NCBI GenBank assembly: GCA_021464525.1
Contig: JADRCO010000640.1
Coordinates: 1 to 29,141, forward strand
Direction of reading: 5' to 3'
Source of the DNA: Rhizophagus sp. LPA8_4_AMF
Lineage: Eukaryota; Glomeromycota; Glomeromycetes; Glomerales; Glomeraceae
DNA: 29,141 nt
Shown: piece after piece, positions 8,885 to 19,624 of the stretch
Position numbering within the stretch: position 1 is the first letter of the stretch
Layout: the number at the start of each line of letters is the position of its first letter
Program-made: the position numbers and the translations under genes
Notes under the pieces: model-generated
Database searches by the model: none
Seen by the model: only the letters and a program-made list of their open reading frames with translations
Told to the model about the DNA's origin: nothing

Positions 8885-11800
8885 TTAAGTAGTATATAAA
8901 GATGCCGCAAAAACTATACCACGTCTAGTCTTTTCAATAGCTAATTTAAACTTTTCTTCTAGTTCTGAATCACCGATATCTTTTGCTGCATTAATCATTC
9001 CTCGCAACAATTCATCCAACATACGAAAAGTTCTAATAACATGTCCTTCGAACATGGAATCAGAGACTTTCATGATTTCAGAAAATGATTTTCCCTATAT
9101 TATTAAATATAAACACATTTTAGAACTGTTATCTCTATTACGTTTTGAGGCAAAGTACTTAGTACTTACTTGAGACCATGCATACACAGGCTCCATCATG
9201 TCAGGACAAAATGTCGCAAGGTATTCTTCTTCTATCATATCTATCTTACACTCACTAGAAACAGCAACTATATTACGTGCCACTTCTTGTAATCTACGGT
9301 AAAGCACATATAACTCTTCTTTAAGTGTATGTTGTTTTTTATCACCATTTTCATATACAAAACAGCTTAATAAAGCGGCTATTTGCTCTGCATTCATATC
9401 ATTAAAGACACCATTCATAATCATTTCGGTAATTACTAATTCATCACCAGCATTGATATGACAAGCAACACGCCCTTTCAACGAAACAATATCATCATCT
9501 GTCAAATAATTAAGTCGTCTTAATAATCGTTTTCGATATTTAAGATCATCGAGATGCAATATAGACTTAGATATATTGATCTTTTTTCTTAAACTTTTTA
9601 TTTTATTACTTAAAGCAACTTTCTGAGCGTATTGATCATATAATAAAGGAAGCTCTGGTGTTTTATGGAGTTTGTTAGCAAAAAGCTTTGCCTCAAGGAT
9701 TTCAATTTTCTAATAATATAATTATGTGAAAACATTAGAACAAAGAATTATTTATAAAAAATAGAAACAAAAAATAGATTACCCTAATTAACTTTCCAAA
9801 ATCTTCATCTCGAATGTGCATATCTTCTATTGGATCCAGGATCGGTATGCCTTCCGGGAAATGATTCTTTACTTTTTGAATTTGTTCATATAAATTATTT
9901 CTAATCTTTTTGTGTGTAAGAATCTTAGGCGGAAAAATACGGATTGAACTAATAGAATGTATTGTAGATAATTCAACGGGAGCGACCTATATATTTTAAA
10001 ATGATAAATTAATAATGTAATTTGAGTTGTAAAATTTTGGTATGTATTCTTACCAAAACTTCTCCCATTACATTCTCCTTGCATGGTCTAACACCGATGG
10101 TTTTCCCTTCAGCCGATTTTGCAACAATAGAATTTGGCTCGCAATTGAGTAAAACATCAACAAAATATTGTTCTGGTGATAAGATTTGAGGTTCTTGAAT
10201 TTCTTTATTTGTATCATCCTTTATTTCAGACGTCGATAGCTCTGATGTTACTTTATTTAAAACGTTTAAATTCCTTGGATCCTAATTTCATAAAATACAT
10301 TGTTATATGGAATTTCAGGATTTTTATAGGTAAATGTATAAACTTGCCTTTCTTTTGCCATAAGCGACAACCATGCCCCATCCGAAATCCATATCCGCAT
10401 GTTTTATCGATACTAATCGACCTGGTTTTAACCATTGCAGACTATGGATCGGATGACTAATAACCCGACGCATGTCATGAGCATATGTGTCTAAAAGCTT
10501 TCGAATATTATAATATTCTTCAATAATTTCTTCGTTAGGTATCTCAAAAGATGCGTCAGCTTCTTCCAATCGTAGTAGTTCTTTTTTTATAACAGAAAAA
10601 TTGAGAATCATCAAATATTTGATTAAATAATTTACGACATCAAACACTATTTACCTTCTTCAAGTACAGGCAAACAAGCAGTATTTTGAAACTGATAAAA
10701 GCTTCGCTGAAGGATGTATTCGGGACTAATACCTTCAACTCTGGTCATGTTTAGAATCATGTTATACTTCAAATGGAAAGAAGAATAAAGATTATCTGAT
10801 TCGCCCTGCAAATTATTAAATTATGCGTTATGTATATATATACACATATCAAAAAACATAAAAAGTAAAAAAAATTTCATTACCGTAATTATTCCTTTAA
10901 CAATCGTAGGATCCATTTTTTCTTTAGCCATTATTATGATAATTCCTCTAGCATCAATACCTCTTCTACCAGCACGACCAGACATTTGGATATATTCACC
11001 TGATGTGATCTACAACATGAATTAAATTGGTTAAGCGTGCACTATGTAATATTTTAATTAAGTACGTTAACTTACATATCTATTAGCCGATCCATCAAAC
11101 TTTTTTAAGTCAGTGAAAACAACTGTTTTAGCTGGCATATTTAATCCCATTGCAAAAGTCTCTGTCGCAAATAATATCTTTATGAGACCTTCTTGGAAAA
11201 GAAGTTCGACTATTTCTTTCAATACTGGTAATAAACCTGAATGATGAAAAGCAATCCCTCGTTTCAAGAATGGTAACAAATGTTCAATCTGTGGCAAATT
11301 ACGATCATCTTCGGAAAGCGTTTCAATTGCATTTTTAAATACTTGTTGTACTAATTCTTGTTCCTCCTCTAATCAAAATTATAAAAGATGTTTAAAATAT
11401 TAATAAACATAAGCTACGCAGATAATTTTTTTTTGGCCGAAAACAACTTGCCATTATTTAAAGTTACTTTTCCCATTTGAAGTGCATTGTTTTCACATTC
11501 TCGCTTTCCAAAACTAAAAATAATAGCTGGATAAAAATCGTTCTGCATTATCATTCTAACAATTTTTCGAATATCAGAGATTTCTAAATGATAAAATGAT
11601 TTTGTTACTAATATATTTGATTCAATTTGTAATTTATTAAACTATCATACCTTTACCGGGTTTCTCTTCTTTTGATTCGTTTACTTCCTTTGTATCTTTT
11701 GGCTCATTTATATCCACAGGTTCGTCGGAATCGAGTTGTTCTGATTCTGTTGATTCCTTTGACTTCTTGGATTTTTTCGACTTTTTGGATTTTTTTGATC

Positions 11801-13550
11801 CTTCATTGTTCTTTTTTCTCTTTGATTTTTTCTTAGTATTAATATACTCAATATCGGAATTTCTTTGCTGTAATAAGCCGGTCGCTTTTCTGAAACTATC
11901 TTCGTTGAAATTTCCCTTTTCATCAAGGATGACAAATATCCCATTACTTCCGCTAGGATGAATATAATGCTGTAGTGGAGTAGGACGAAAATCGGTATAT
12001 ACAACGTGGCATGGCTTGAATTGAATAATGAGAAATTTTAATAATGTACTTACGATCAAAAGGAAAAGCAAACCAAAATTATTTTTTGCCTACTTGAGCG
12101 TGCAGCTTACAAATCCATTCTGCGAATTCCATTGCATTTGGGATGGTCGCGGATAAAAATACAAAATGGACCTGATGAGGTAACAAAATAATTGTTTCTT
12201 CCCAAACAACACCACGCACTAGATGAAAGGATATTTTGTTAAAGTTTGAATAGGTAATTTATAATTAATGAAATACACTATACCTTTATCTCGCATATAG
12301 TGAATCTCATCAAAAATAACCCATGATACTTCACGCATAATAAGGTCGTTCCCACGGTAAAGCATAAGAAGTAAAATCTAAAATTTATTCATTAAATAAT
12401 TGACGTATAATAAGATTTATTATATGATATTCAATAATACCTCTGTGGTCATTACTAAACAACTTGCGTCGGGTCTGATCGTCACGTCTCCAGTCATTAG
12501 ACCTACGTCATGAAATTTAGATTCCAATTCTCTAAATTTTTGATTACTTAGTGCCTAGATAATATTAAGATAATGTAAGTATTTCTTGCAAAATTTAATG
12601 CAATTTAATGATAAACAGAGATAATAATTTACCTTTATAGGGCTTGTGTAAATAACCCTTTGTTTATCCCTCAATGCTTGAGCTATAGCATATTCTGCCA
12701 CGACAGTTTTACCAGCTGACGTATGTGCACTAACCAAGATGGATTCATTTCTTTCAATACAAGAGATCGCGACCTTTTGAAATGGATCCAATTCGAAGGG
12801 ATACTTACGAACAGGCTCAGCAAGAGGGACATGTTTAGAAATGGGAATATAGGGATAATTAGGTGGCAGAGCTACTTGATGACGAACCTACAATGTAAAG
12901 AACATTAATTTTTATTTATATATGTTAAAAACTAACATATTAGCTGAAATTTTATTTACCTGGTGACTGAGAATGACATTTTCGCCTGCTGTATTATTAT
13001 TTGACAAATAGCCAACAGATGGCTCATCAATAGCACGTTGCTCAAAAGTATCAGCTACAACCGGATGTATAGAATCGTGAGGAATAACTTTTGGGATATG
13101 TATTTGCTTTATATCTGGAGTTAATGAGGGTTGGATTATTTCATCATATTGCGAATCAGCTACTAAATCTTGTTGTAACAAGATATCCCCGACAACTTCT
13201 TCCATTTCTTCTTCTTGTATAGGTTTTCCGATGGTTTCAGATACTACAACTTCAGTATTAGAATCCTTAGATTTTTTACTCATTTTCCTTTCTTCAATGG
13301 CATCATTGGAAGCAGTTCGTTGATTTTTATTTAAAACACTTTTAGAATTTTTTGATTTAATCTCTCCAGTAGCATCCTTGCTTGAAATGCTGCTAGTAAC
13401 AATTGGTTGTTGTGGACTCTCAAGTTTTGGTTTTTTAACCTTTTTACGTTCAGAATTTTTCTTAGATCGCTTCTTTTCAGCACTTAAGCCGCGTTTTTTA
13501 GAAAATAAAGTGGAAGAGGAGGGACTTTGTTGTTTTTCACTACTTGACAT
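8885..13550 (-). CDS. MTR4: MTR4 (SKIV2L2-type) exosome RNA helicase
   Basis: MTR4 is the nuclear DExH 3'-5' RNA helicase of TRAMP-type complexes that feeds RNA to the exosome. Fifteen exons splice in frame to 1219 aa: 13550-12960, 12887-12633, 12554-12441, 12377-12284, 12218-12094, 12014-11651, 11583-11452, 11368-11076, 11009-10884, 10805-10655, 10580-10348, 10281-10054, 9986-9783, 9709-9170, 9094-8885. Visible motifs are Walker A AHTSAGKT (251-258), DEIH (343-346), SAT (374-376), motif [12 protein letters not shown] (664-673), the arch/KOW start [17 protein letters not shown] (about 801-817) and the family C-terminus ending FAASLYTT. It is longer than human (1042 aa) because of a ~197-residue Lys/Ser-rich N-terminus and a Lys/Ser insert at about 454-513. 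Introns 7 (11451-11369) and 11 (10347-10282) use GC donors. Ski2 is less likely given the arch sequence. Confidence 0.96.
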
Positions 13551-13673
13551 TTTCTTTAAGACAAAGTTTATCAGAATTCGTTAAATGACGATCCGACAAA
13601 AAATGACGATCTAGTGGTGCCACATGTTTATAAAATTGACGTAACGCAAAACCTGATAAATTTACTTCTTAAA
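13551..13673. promoter_or_regulatory. Compact divergent promoter between MTR4 and BLOC1S5-like gene
   Basis: Only 123 bp separate the two start codons, so both transcripts must initiate within or near this stretch. It holds an exact 11 bp direct repeat AAATGACGATC (13583-13593 and 13601-13611) and a TGACGTAA motif (13637-13644), which resembles ATF/CREB sites. There is no TATA box. The regulatory role is inferred from position and motif only. Confidence 0.4.
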
Positions 13674-14418
13674 ATGTATAAAGCAGAGACTAAAAACATT
13701 GTTCGAGGCAAGAAAATTGTCTTTAGGTTTGAAATGTCTCAAAATAACATTAATGAATATTTGTTATATCATTAGATATAAGCAATTTTTATGATACAAT
13801 ATTTAATCACCCTAAAGAAAACGTTGAGAAAGAGATAAAGAATTTTGTACGGGAATTTGAGGTACAGTTTGATATATATTTGAAAAATCATTATTGAGTA
13901 CTAAATAACTTTTTCTTTTAGTTGAATAAGAATGGTCGCGAAGAAGCTAATTTGCATAAATGTATTGTATACACACAAGATGCTCCAGATAAATATACAG
14001 ACGGGGTAGCTTCTCTAAGTAAAAAGCTGATCGGGGTCAATGAAAAATGTTTGTAAAGTCTTTAATCTCATATTTCGATAGTATATAATTTAACAACTAT
14101 TTTTCTTATTAAGTACAAGATGCAAAGCCAAATTTCGAAACGTTGTTATCTGAATTAACAGAATTAAGACAAGTAATGGTGATATTATAATATGCCCATG
14201 TGACTATTTTTACCTTTAATCAAACTTACTTTTATTAATGTTTTTAGAACCGTCAAAGCAGATCGGATCCATATCAAAAAGAGCGAAAAGAGTTTTTAAA
14301 AGGAATAGAAAAAGCAAAAATGAACTATGAAGAAGAAATGAAAGAGAGGGAACAAGAGCTTGTGAAAGAATACAGATTATTAATGGAAGAGGCTGTAAGA
14401 GGTGTTGCTCCTCCATAA
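13674..14418 (+). CDS. BLOC1S5: BLOC-1 subunit 5 (Muted)-like protein
   Basis: BLOC-1 is a coiled-coil complex in endosome-to-lysosome-related-organelle traffic; subunit 5 is Muted. Five exons (13674-13707, 13776-13861, 13922-14048, 14114-14172, 14248-14418) give 158 aa. NIVRDISNFYDTIFNHPKEN followed by IKNFVREFELNKNGREEANL lines up with the Muted N-terminal region (DLGEIHSRLLDH...FVKEFEEKRGLRE in human). The C-terminus is a charged coiled coil (EEEMKEREQELVKEYR...), as in Muted. Human Muted is 187 aa. Intron 1 (13708-13775) needs a GC donor (GCAAGA), and intron 3 a GTTTGT donor. The frame is open upstream of the chosen ATG back to 13559 but without another ATG. Identification rests on remembered similarity and length, so another small coiled-coil protein is possible. 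Confidence 0.6.
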
Positions 14419-14833
14419 TAATTGTTTACTATTAAATTACAAGGATTTTTGTAGATAATATATAACTAAATATAAAACCACTCACAAAATAGTTATTAGT
14501 ATGTCATCGGAAGATGCTCATAGACATAATGGAGAGTTGGTTTTAAACATATTTAAATAATACGGTATATTTTACTAATATCTGTAAAATATCTGAAAAA
14601 TCAATAGCTAAATTGCTTGCTATTGACGATTTATTATATATAAAAATATCTTACATTAATAAATAAGACACTGTAATTTGAAAAAAAGTAACTGTAATGC
14701 AGACAAATTTTCCCGTAAATTATAGTAAGAAAAAATAAATAATTTTACTACAAATATATTTTGCTTTTTCATGAATGATTTTATTATATATTAAACCTAA
14801 TTGTAAGATAACTAGCTATATTAAAATAAAAAT
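14419..14833. other. Convergent 3' intergenic region
   Basis: BLOC1S5-like (+) and DSN1 (-) converge here. A 19-codon ORF from ATG 14501 (MSSEDAHRHNGELVL...) has no partner exon that I can find and is probably chance. The rest is AT-rich and must hold both 3' UTRs. Confidence 0.4.
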
Positions 14834-16351
14834 CTACACACGAGATAATGCTTTTAATACATCGTTAGTTTCAATATTTATACCACTACTCATTTCTTGA
14901 CGTCTGCGAAGAATTGCCAAAAGTTTAACCAACAATTCTTCACAATATGTTTGTGTAGCAGTATTATATAAGGATGCGTTATAAAGTAATGCATATAAAT
15001 TATCCACCTTAAAATAATTAAATATAAATATGTTATTGATTAATTTAACATCGTAATTAAAGGATAAATAATACTTGCTTTAACTTCAATGGTATCCATC
15101 ATTTGTTCCAAATAGTTATTCTCTAATTGTGTTTTTTCATTATCTGTGCAGTACTGCAACAAAAATTTTCGTTGATCTTCATGTAGAACAGACATATCTA
15201 CTTCATTAGACGTCAACGAAATTTGGTTACTCCCTTGCGACACTTTTTTAGCAACCTTAACAATTGATGAATGGAAATGATTGATCCCATTGATCAGATT
15301 GTCCCATTCCTCAATCTCTGCCTTCAATCTGGAAAAATAAATAATCATTAGATAAAAAATATAATTATTCAGATTAAGTGAATATTCTACCTTTGAGATA
15401 TTGGTTCTAGCTCTTTCAATTTGTTTTGATTTTCAATATTTTGTTGGTGTGGCCGTTTTTTTAGCGGCTGTAAATCTTGTCCATCCTTCATATTAAAATA
15501 TTATAATCGTTAATAAAATACAATACTATATGTTATCTGCAAGCATATAAATCGATACGTGGCGTACATTTCGATGATACCATGATGTATTTATTTTACT
15601 ATCCATTATATCATTCAAAATGTCAACTTCTAATATTTTTGCTATTTTCAATGCATTCTCATATTCTGATTTCTGATTTTCCAAAGCTCTTTGTCCACAC
15701 CAAGCTAGAAGTTGTCTTAGCCTTATTGGTCCCGGCAAATCTGGTTGAATATGACGATAAAATTCTTTGTGGCTTATGTCTGGATGTGGTTTCGCTAGAG
15801 ACAAGAATGTAAAAATCAGAAAATATTACCTAGTTGATATACATCCATGATTATCATTTTTCTACAAACCGATAAACCCATTTCCAATTGAAGAAGCTCT
15901 CTTTCCTCTTTTATCAAGGCTTGATCTTCTTCTCTGTTTTCGGATATTTGTATTTTTCCTTATCATTGGAGTTTCAGTGAGTGGAATAGGAACTTCCGTC
16001 TCGTTTTTATTCGGCGGACTACTACATTTTGACAGTAAATTCGGTTGTTTTTCCACAGAAGGTTGAGTCTATTGAAGTATAACACATGCATATTTAATTC
16101 TTCGTGTTTCATATTGAATTTATATACTTTACGTACTGTCGAAGGTTCCTTTGACGCGTTTTTAGCAACGGAGATTTGTTTTTTTGCTGTCGAACTCGGT
16201 TTTTCTACTTTCTCTCTGTGAGACTGTCATAAAACAATAACTTTAGCAAAAAAATGACTTTTAAAAACCAAATATATACATGGCTAACCTTGTTGTTAAT
16301 TTTCCCGTCATTTGAGTATTTTGTTCTCTTTTTGCTAATGGATAGAGACAT
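14834..16351 (-). CDS. DSN1: DSN1/Mis13 kinetochore protein (MIS12 complex)
   Basis: DSN1 (Mis13) is a subunit of the four-protein MIS12/MIND complex that links CENP-C at centromeres to NDC80. Seven exons (16351-16289, 16223-16137, 16068-15870, 15794-15568, 15485-15391, 15328-15079, 15007-14834) give 364 aa, near human (356) and S. pombe. The fungal family signature is clear: RRRSSLDKRGKRASSIGNGF then PHPDISHKEFYRHIQPDLPG and RLRQLLAWCGQRA (about 96-150). The basic-Ser clusters at 96-100 and 106-110 match the position and type of Aurora B sites that relieve DSN1 autoinhibition. The C-terminal half is coiled coil. The N-terminal 90 residues are Lys/Ser-rich and disordered. Intron 6 (15078-15008) has a GC donor (GCAAGT); intron 3 uses GTTTGT. 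Confidence 0.93.
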
Positions 16352-16492
16352 TATCAGAAAATCAAAAAGGCTAGCTTTGAAGTTTTTGAAAAAAACACGT
16401 AAAAAAAACCTGCGTTTATAATAATGATCACAGGGAAAATCTAAATTTAGCGGTCATTGCTACACAATTAATAATTTATAGGTAACGAAATC

Positions 16493-16816
16493 ATGTCTTC
16501 TGTTTGGGAAAAGTTATGTAAGAAGTATTTTCTCTTATAGCAATTGTGTTTACTATTGATAAAGCTCTGATTTCTAATCACAAAACTAATAAACCAAAAT
16601 TTTTATGATTTAGTAATTTTAGATTTTTTATAAATTCTTGGTAAAATTTAAAAAGATTTTATTTGTCTATAAATTATATATAATGTATCTTTTTTTTTGA
16701 ACATTGTATTTCACGTTTTGATATTGGATAGAAAAAATTATATTAAAAGATTTTATTCCATAGACCGTAAGGAAATCCGTTTTACACGTGATTTACTTAC
16801 GCAGGAAAATGGCTAA
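16493..16816 (+). CDS. Doubtful small gene or relic, two exons
   Basis: ATG at 16493 opens MSSVWEKL, followed by a good donor (GTAAGA at 16518). An acceptor (CCATAG, exon from 16764) continues in frame as YRKEIRFTRDLLTQENG to TAA at 16814-16816, giving 25 aa. A 38 nt second intron (16767-16804) would instead give YRKWLIWGL and stop. I recognise neither version. The intron (246 nt) is long for this window. It may be a very small membrane-complex subunit, a relic, or chance. Confidence 0.2.
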
Positions 16817-17587
16817 TATGGGGACTTTAGGTTTAGAGGAGTATATTGTAGTTTTGTATGTATTATCGGTTTAATATTTAATATTATAAAACTAATAATT
16901 ATTATATGAATTAACTAAATTTCATATCTATTTCTAATTCTTTATCTATTTTGTTTTATATTTATTTTATTTAACCTTTCAACATAATCAAAAAATCAAT
17001 TATCAATAATTATATTTATCATCAGGTAAAAAGAATTTTAGATAGAATTTGTTTTTGGCCACCTTTTTAAATTAGTGTAATCCCTATATCAGATATCCTT
17101 AAAAATAATTAATTTCCAAAAATTTGCAATTACTGGCAATTATATTGTACCATTATATAGAAAATGGCCAATTATCAGCAATTTCTGGAAGAAATTTTGG
17201 TGATTTCTCAATTTTCAGGCTAGTTTCATTATAAATAAATTTTAAAACTTTGTGTATACTACTATATTTTCAAAGAAACTACTTAAATAACTGAAATTTT
17301 CCTTATTCAGGAAAATTCGGGTTTCCAGATTTGTGAAAACCGATTTCCTTAGTACTAATAACCTAAAAATGAATTATAAGATTATTACAGTATTATTTAC
17401 TCATTTTATATAATAACAATCTGTAAAAATTATCCGACTTAACCAATAACATTTTACCGGTAACCAGTTTCCCGGCGGGGTCCTGCTTAGATCATATGAT
17501 GTCATGACTGTCATGTGCCGATGCCGATGTGAACCAACTGATTACTGATAAGATGGAATTTTGTAAAAAATACTATTAACGAAAAAT
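16817..17587. promoter_or_regulatory. Intergenic region upstream of PAAF1
   Basis: Mostly AT-rich, with no gene seen. The last ~130 bp are markedly richer in GC (ACCGGTAACC at 17456, CCGGCGGGG near 17472, and ATGTCATGACTGTCATG at about 17499-17515, an imperfect ATGTCATG repeat). This probably marks the PAAF1 promoter; no TATA box is evident. Confidence 0.35.
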
Positions 17588-19624
17588 ATGCCAAACGAAA
17601 TCAATAACCCAATTCACATTCCTCAAGTAACTGTACAGTCAGACTGGGTAGAAGTGATTTCCGATGTTCTTCGTGGAACAGTTGTTTCCGAGTCTTTTTG
17701 GGTGTCGTGCTATCGTAAAGGTACCACCCAGAGTCAATTATACATAATTCTTTACGCATTATTTAAAGTAAAGTATTTCTAGGTTCCGCGTCAATTCACG
17801 GGTCTGTTCAGGTTAAAAAAAGCTTTGTTGAATCTCATTCTGTGGAACTCACTGGAAAGGATGGTATTGTAGTTGAAAAAATAACCAATGTGCTTGTCAA
17901 GCTTCACTTTATTTCTTTTTCGACTACCGTCGTATATTTTCCGAATAACGATTGAAAAATAATTTAGTATTCTTTTTATGTTTCCTGTGAGGAACTCGGA
18001 ATTACAAAAACAATTATCAAAGGAACAAAAGCCACCTTTAAGATACATAATTCTGCTGTAAGTAGTACTTAAAACAGATAACGTATTTAGTGTAATTTTA
18101 ATTATCTTTTTTGTTTAAACAGATCAAATCAATGGATATTTCGCCTGGTGGTGGATTATTCGTTACTGGTGATAATGACGGATTACTGAAAGTAGGTGAC
18201 ACAAGTGATGGGAGTGTAAGGGTAAGTAATATAAATTTGCTCTAATCTCCACTTCATGACACTTGCTCATTTTTTAGATCATCTTAATATAGAGGGAATT
18301 GAAAGGACACGTTGCTGATATTACTACTTGTCGTTTCTTTCCTTCCGGTCAAGGTACTCAGAAATTATAATACATTCTAATAATTCTTGTAACTTGTTGA
18401 TTTCTTAACTATATTTATTTATTCTTATAGTGATACTAAGTGGTGCATCAGATTTTCAATTACGAATTTGGTCAGCATTGGATGGAAGTAATCCGGTTAC
18501 TTTTAAAGGACACACTAAAGGGGTGACCGATTCAGCCATAATAGACAAGGGCAGAAATGTTCTGTGTAAGTTTATTTTTTCGTTATATCGTATTTAAAAA
18601 GTTTGATATTAATATTATATTAATGCAATGAATAGCCTCAGCACGAGATGGGACTATTCGATTATGGGAATGTGGTATTTATACGATAATATTTTTCCTC
18701 GAATTTCGAGTTTGCCTTCCAAGTCAGAATGTTTAATATTTTATAAATAATTGAGGTTCGTCTAGTATTATACGTACTATGGGAAATTATACTTGTGCTG
18801 TCAATAAGATTGCTATAGGATTGTTTCCTTCTGAATCCATTATCGAAAGAAAATCTAACAGTGAAATGGGTAAGATCAAGAAATTTATAGCGTTGTGAAT
18901 AAATTATTTTCTCGTATATTTTATTCTATTTAATTTTATTTTTTTTAGATTCGCGTGAAGTTGCAACAGATGATAAGCTCGTAATATGCGTGTTAGAAGA
19001 TGGTAGTATTAATGGAATTGATCTAATGAGCAAGGAAGAGGTATGTATATATTTTGACACTGTTTTCTTATTATGAATGTAAATGACGTAATAAAATTTG
19101 TTTTTTAGGCGTTCACCACAAAGTCGTACCGAAATGTACCTTTACACTCTTGCGCCTATTCATCCAAACATAACCTTGTCGCTGTCGGATCTGCTGAAGG
19201 GGTTATTGAAGTTTTTGATATTCGGAATATAAAGTATATATTATAGCCATAAATATTACTATATTTGATAATTTATAAATATTGCTTATATATTTTTCAT
19301 TTTTAGTAGAGATCTGTTTGCAATTCAAAGAAATGATTCAGCAATCTATGGTTTGGTTTTCATCGAAGAGACAGGTGATCTTTTGATTGGTCAAGGTACA
19401 TATAATATATATATATGTAAATTGGTGTGTGATTGACAGTAACTTTGAATTTTGTAGGTGACGGTTCTGCATTCCAAATTCCAACCGTCTTGACAAGCAA
19501 TATTTCTCAAGCGACACAAGAATTTATCGGTTTTGATATGGATCCAATATATTCTATTCGAGAAACAAATAATGGGAAATTTATATATGCAGCTGGGAGG
19601 GATGGGAGTTTGAGAAGATTATAA
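17588..19624 (+). CDS. PAAF1: PAAF1/Rpn14-like proteasome assembly WD40 protein
   Basis: PAAF1 (yeast Rpn14) is a WD40 chaperone that binds proteasomal ATPase tails during 19S base assembly. Twelve exons splice in frame to 422 aa: 17588-17720, 17783-17931, 17992-18057, 18123-18221, 18293-18353, 18431-18565, 18636-18674, 18756-18869, 18949-19040, 19109-19233, 19307-19395, 19458-19624. Diagnostic stretches are SDWVEVISD near the N-terminus, KGHVADITTCRFFPSGQ, GASDFQLRIWSALDG, FKGHTKGVTDSAIIDKGRNV, SARDGTIRLWECGSS and the C-terminal FDMDPIYSIRET...AAGRDGSLRRL, all in the order of human PAAF1 (392 aa). The exon 2/3 junction is the least certain (60 nt intron; a 36 nt alternative exists). Repeat 1 has KVGD where WD repeats usually show KIWD. 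Confidence 0.9.

Noticed and set aside
11767-11961. Asp/Phe-rich plus-strand ORF (64 codons)
   Set aside because: It is the antisense of the Lys/Ser repeat insert of MTR4.
13378-13584. 68-codon plus-strand ORF near the BLOC1S5-like gene
   Set aside because: Antisense to the Lys/Ser-rich first exon of MTR4; considered as an upstream exon for BLOC1S5 but no in-frame donor joins it convincingly.
14216-14416. 66-codon minus-strand ORF
   Set aside because: Antisense to the last exon of the BLOC1S5-like gene.
17791-18048. 85-codon minus-strand ORF
   Set aside because: Antisense to PAAF1 exons 2-3, which splice in frame and match the family.
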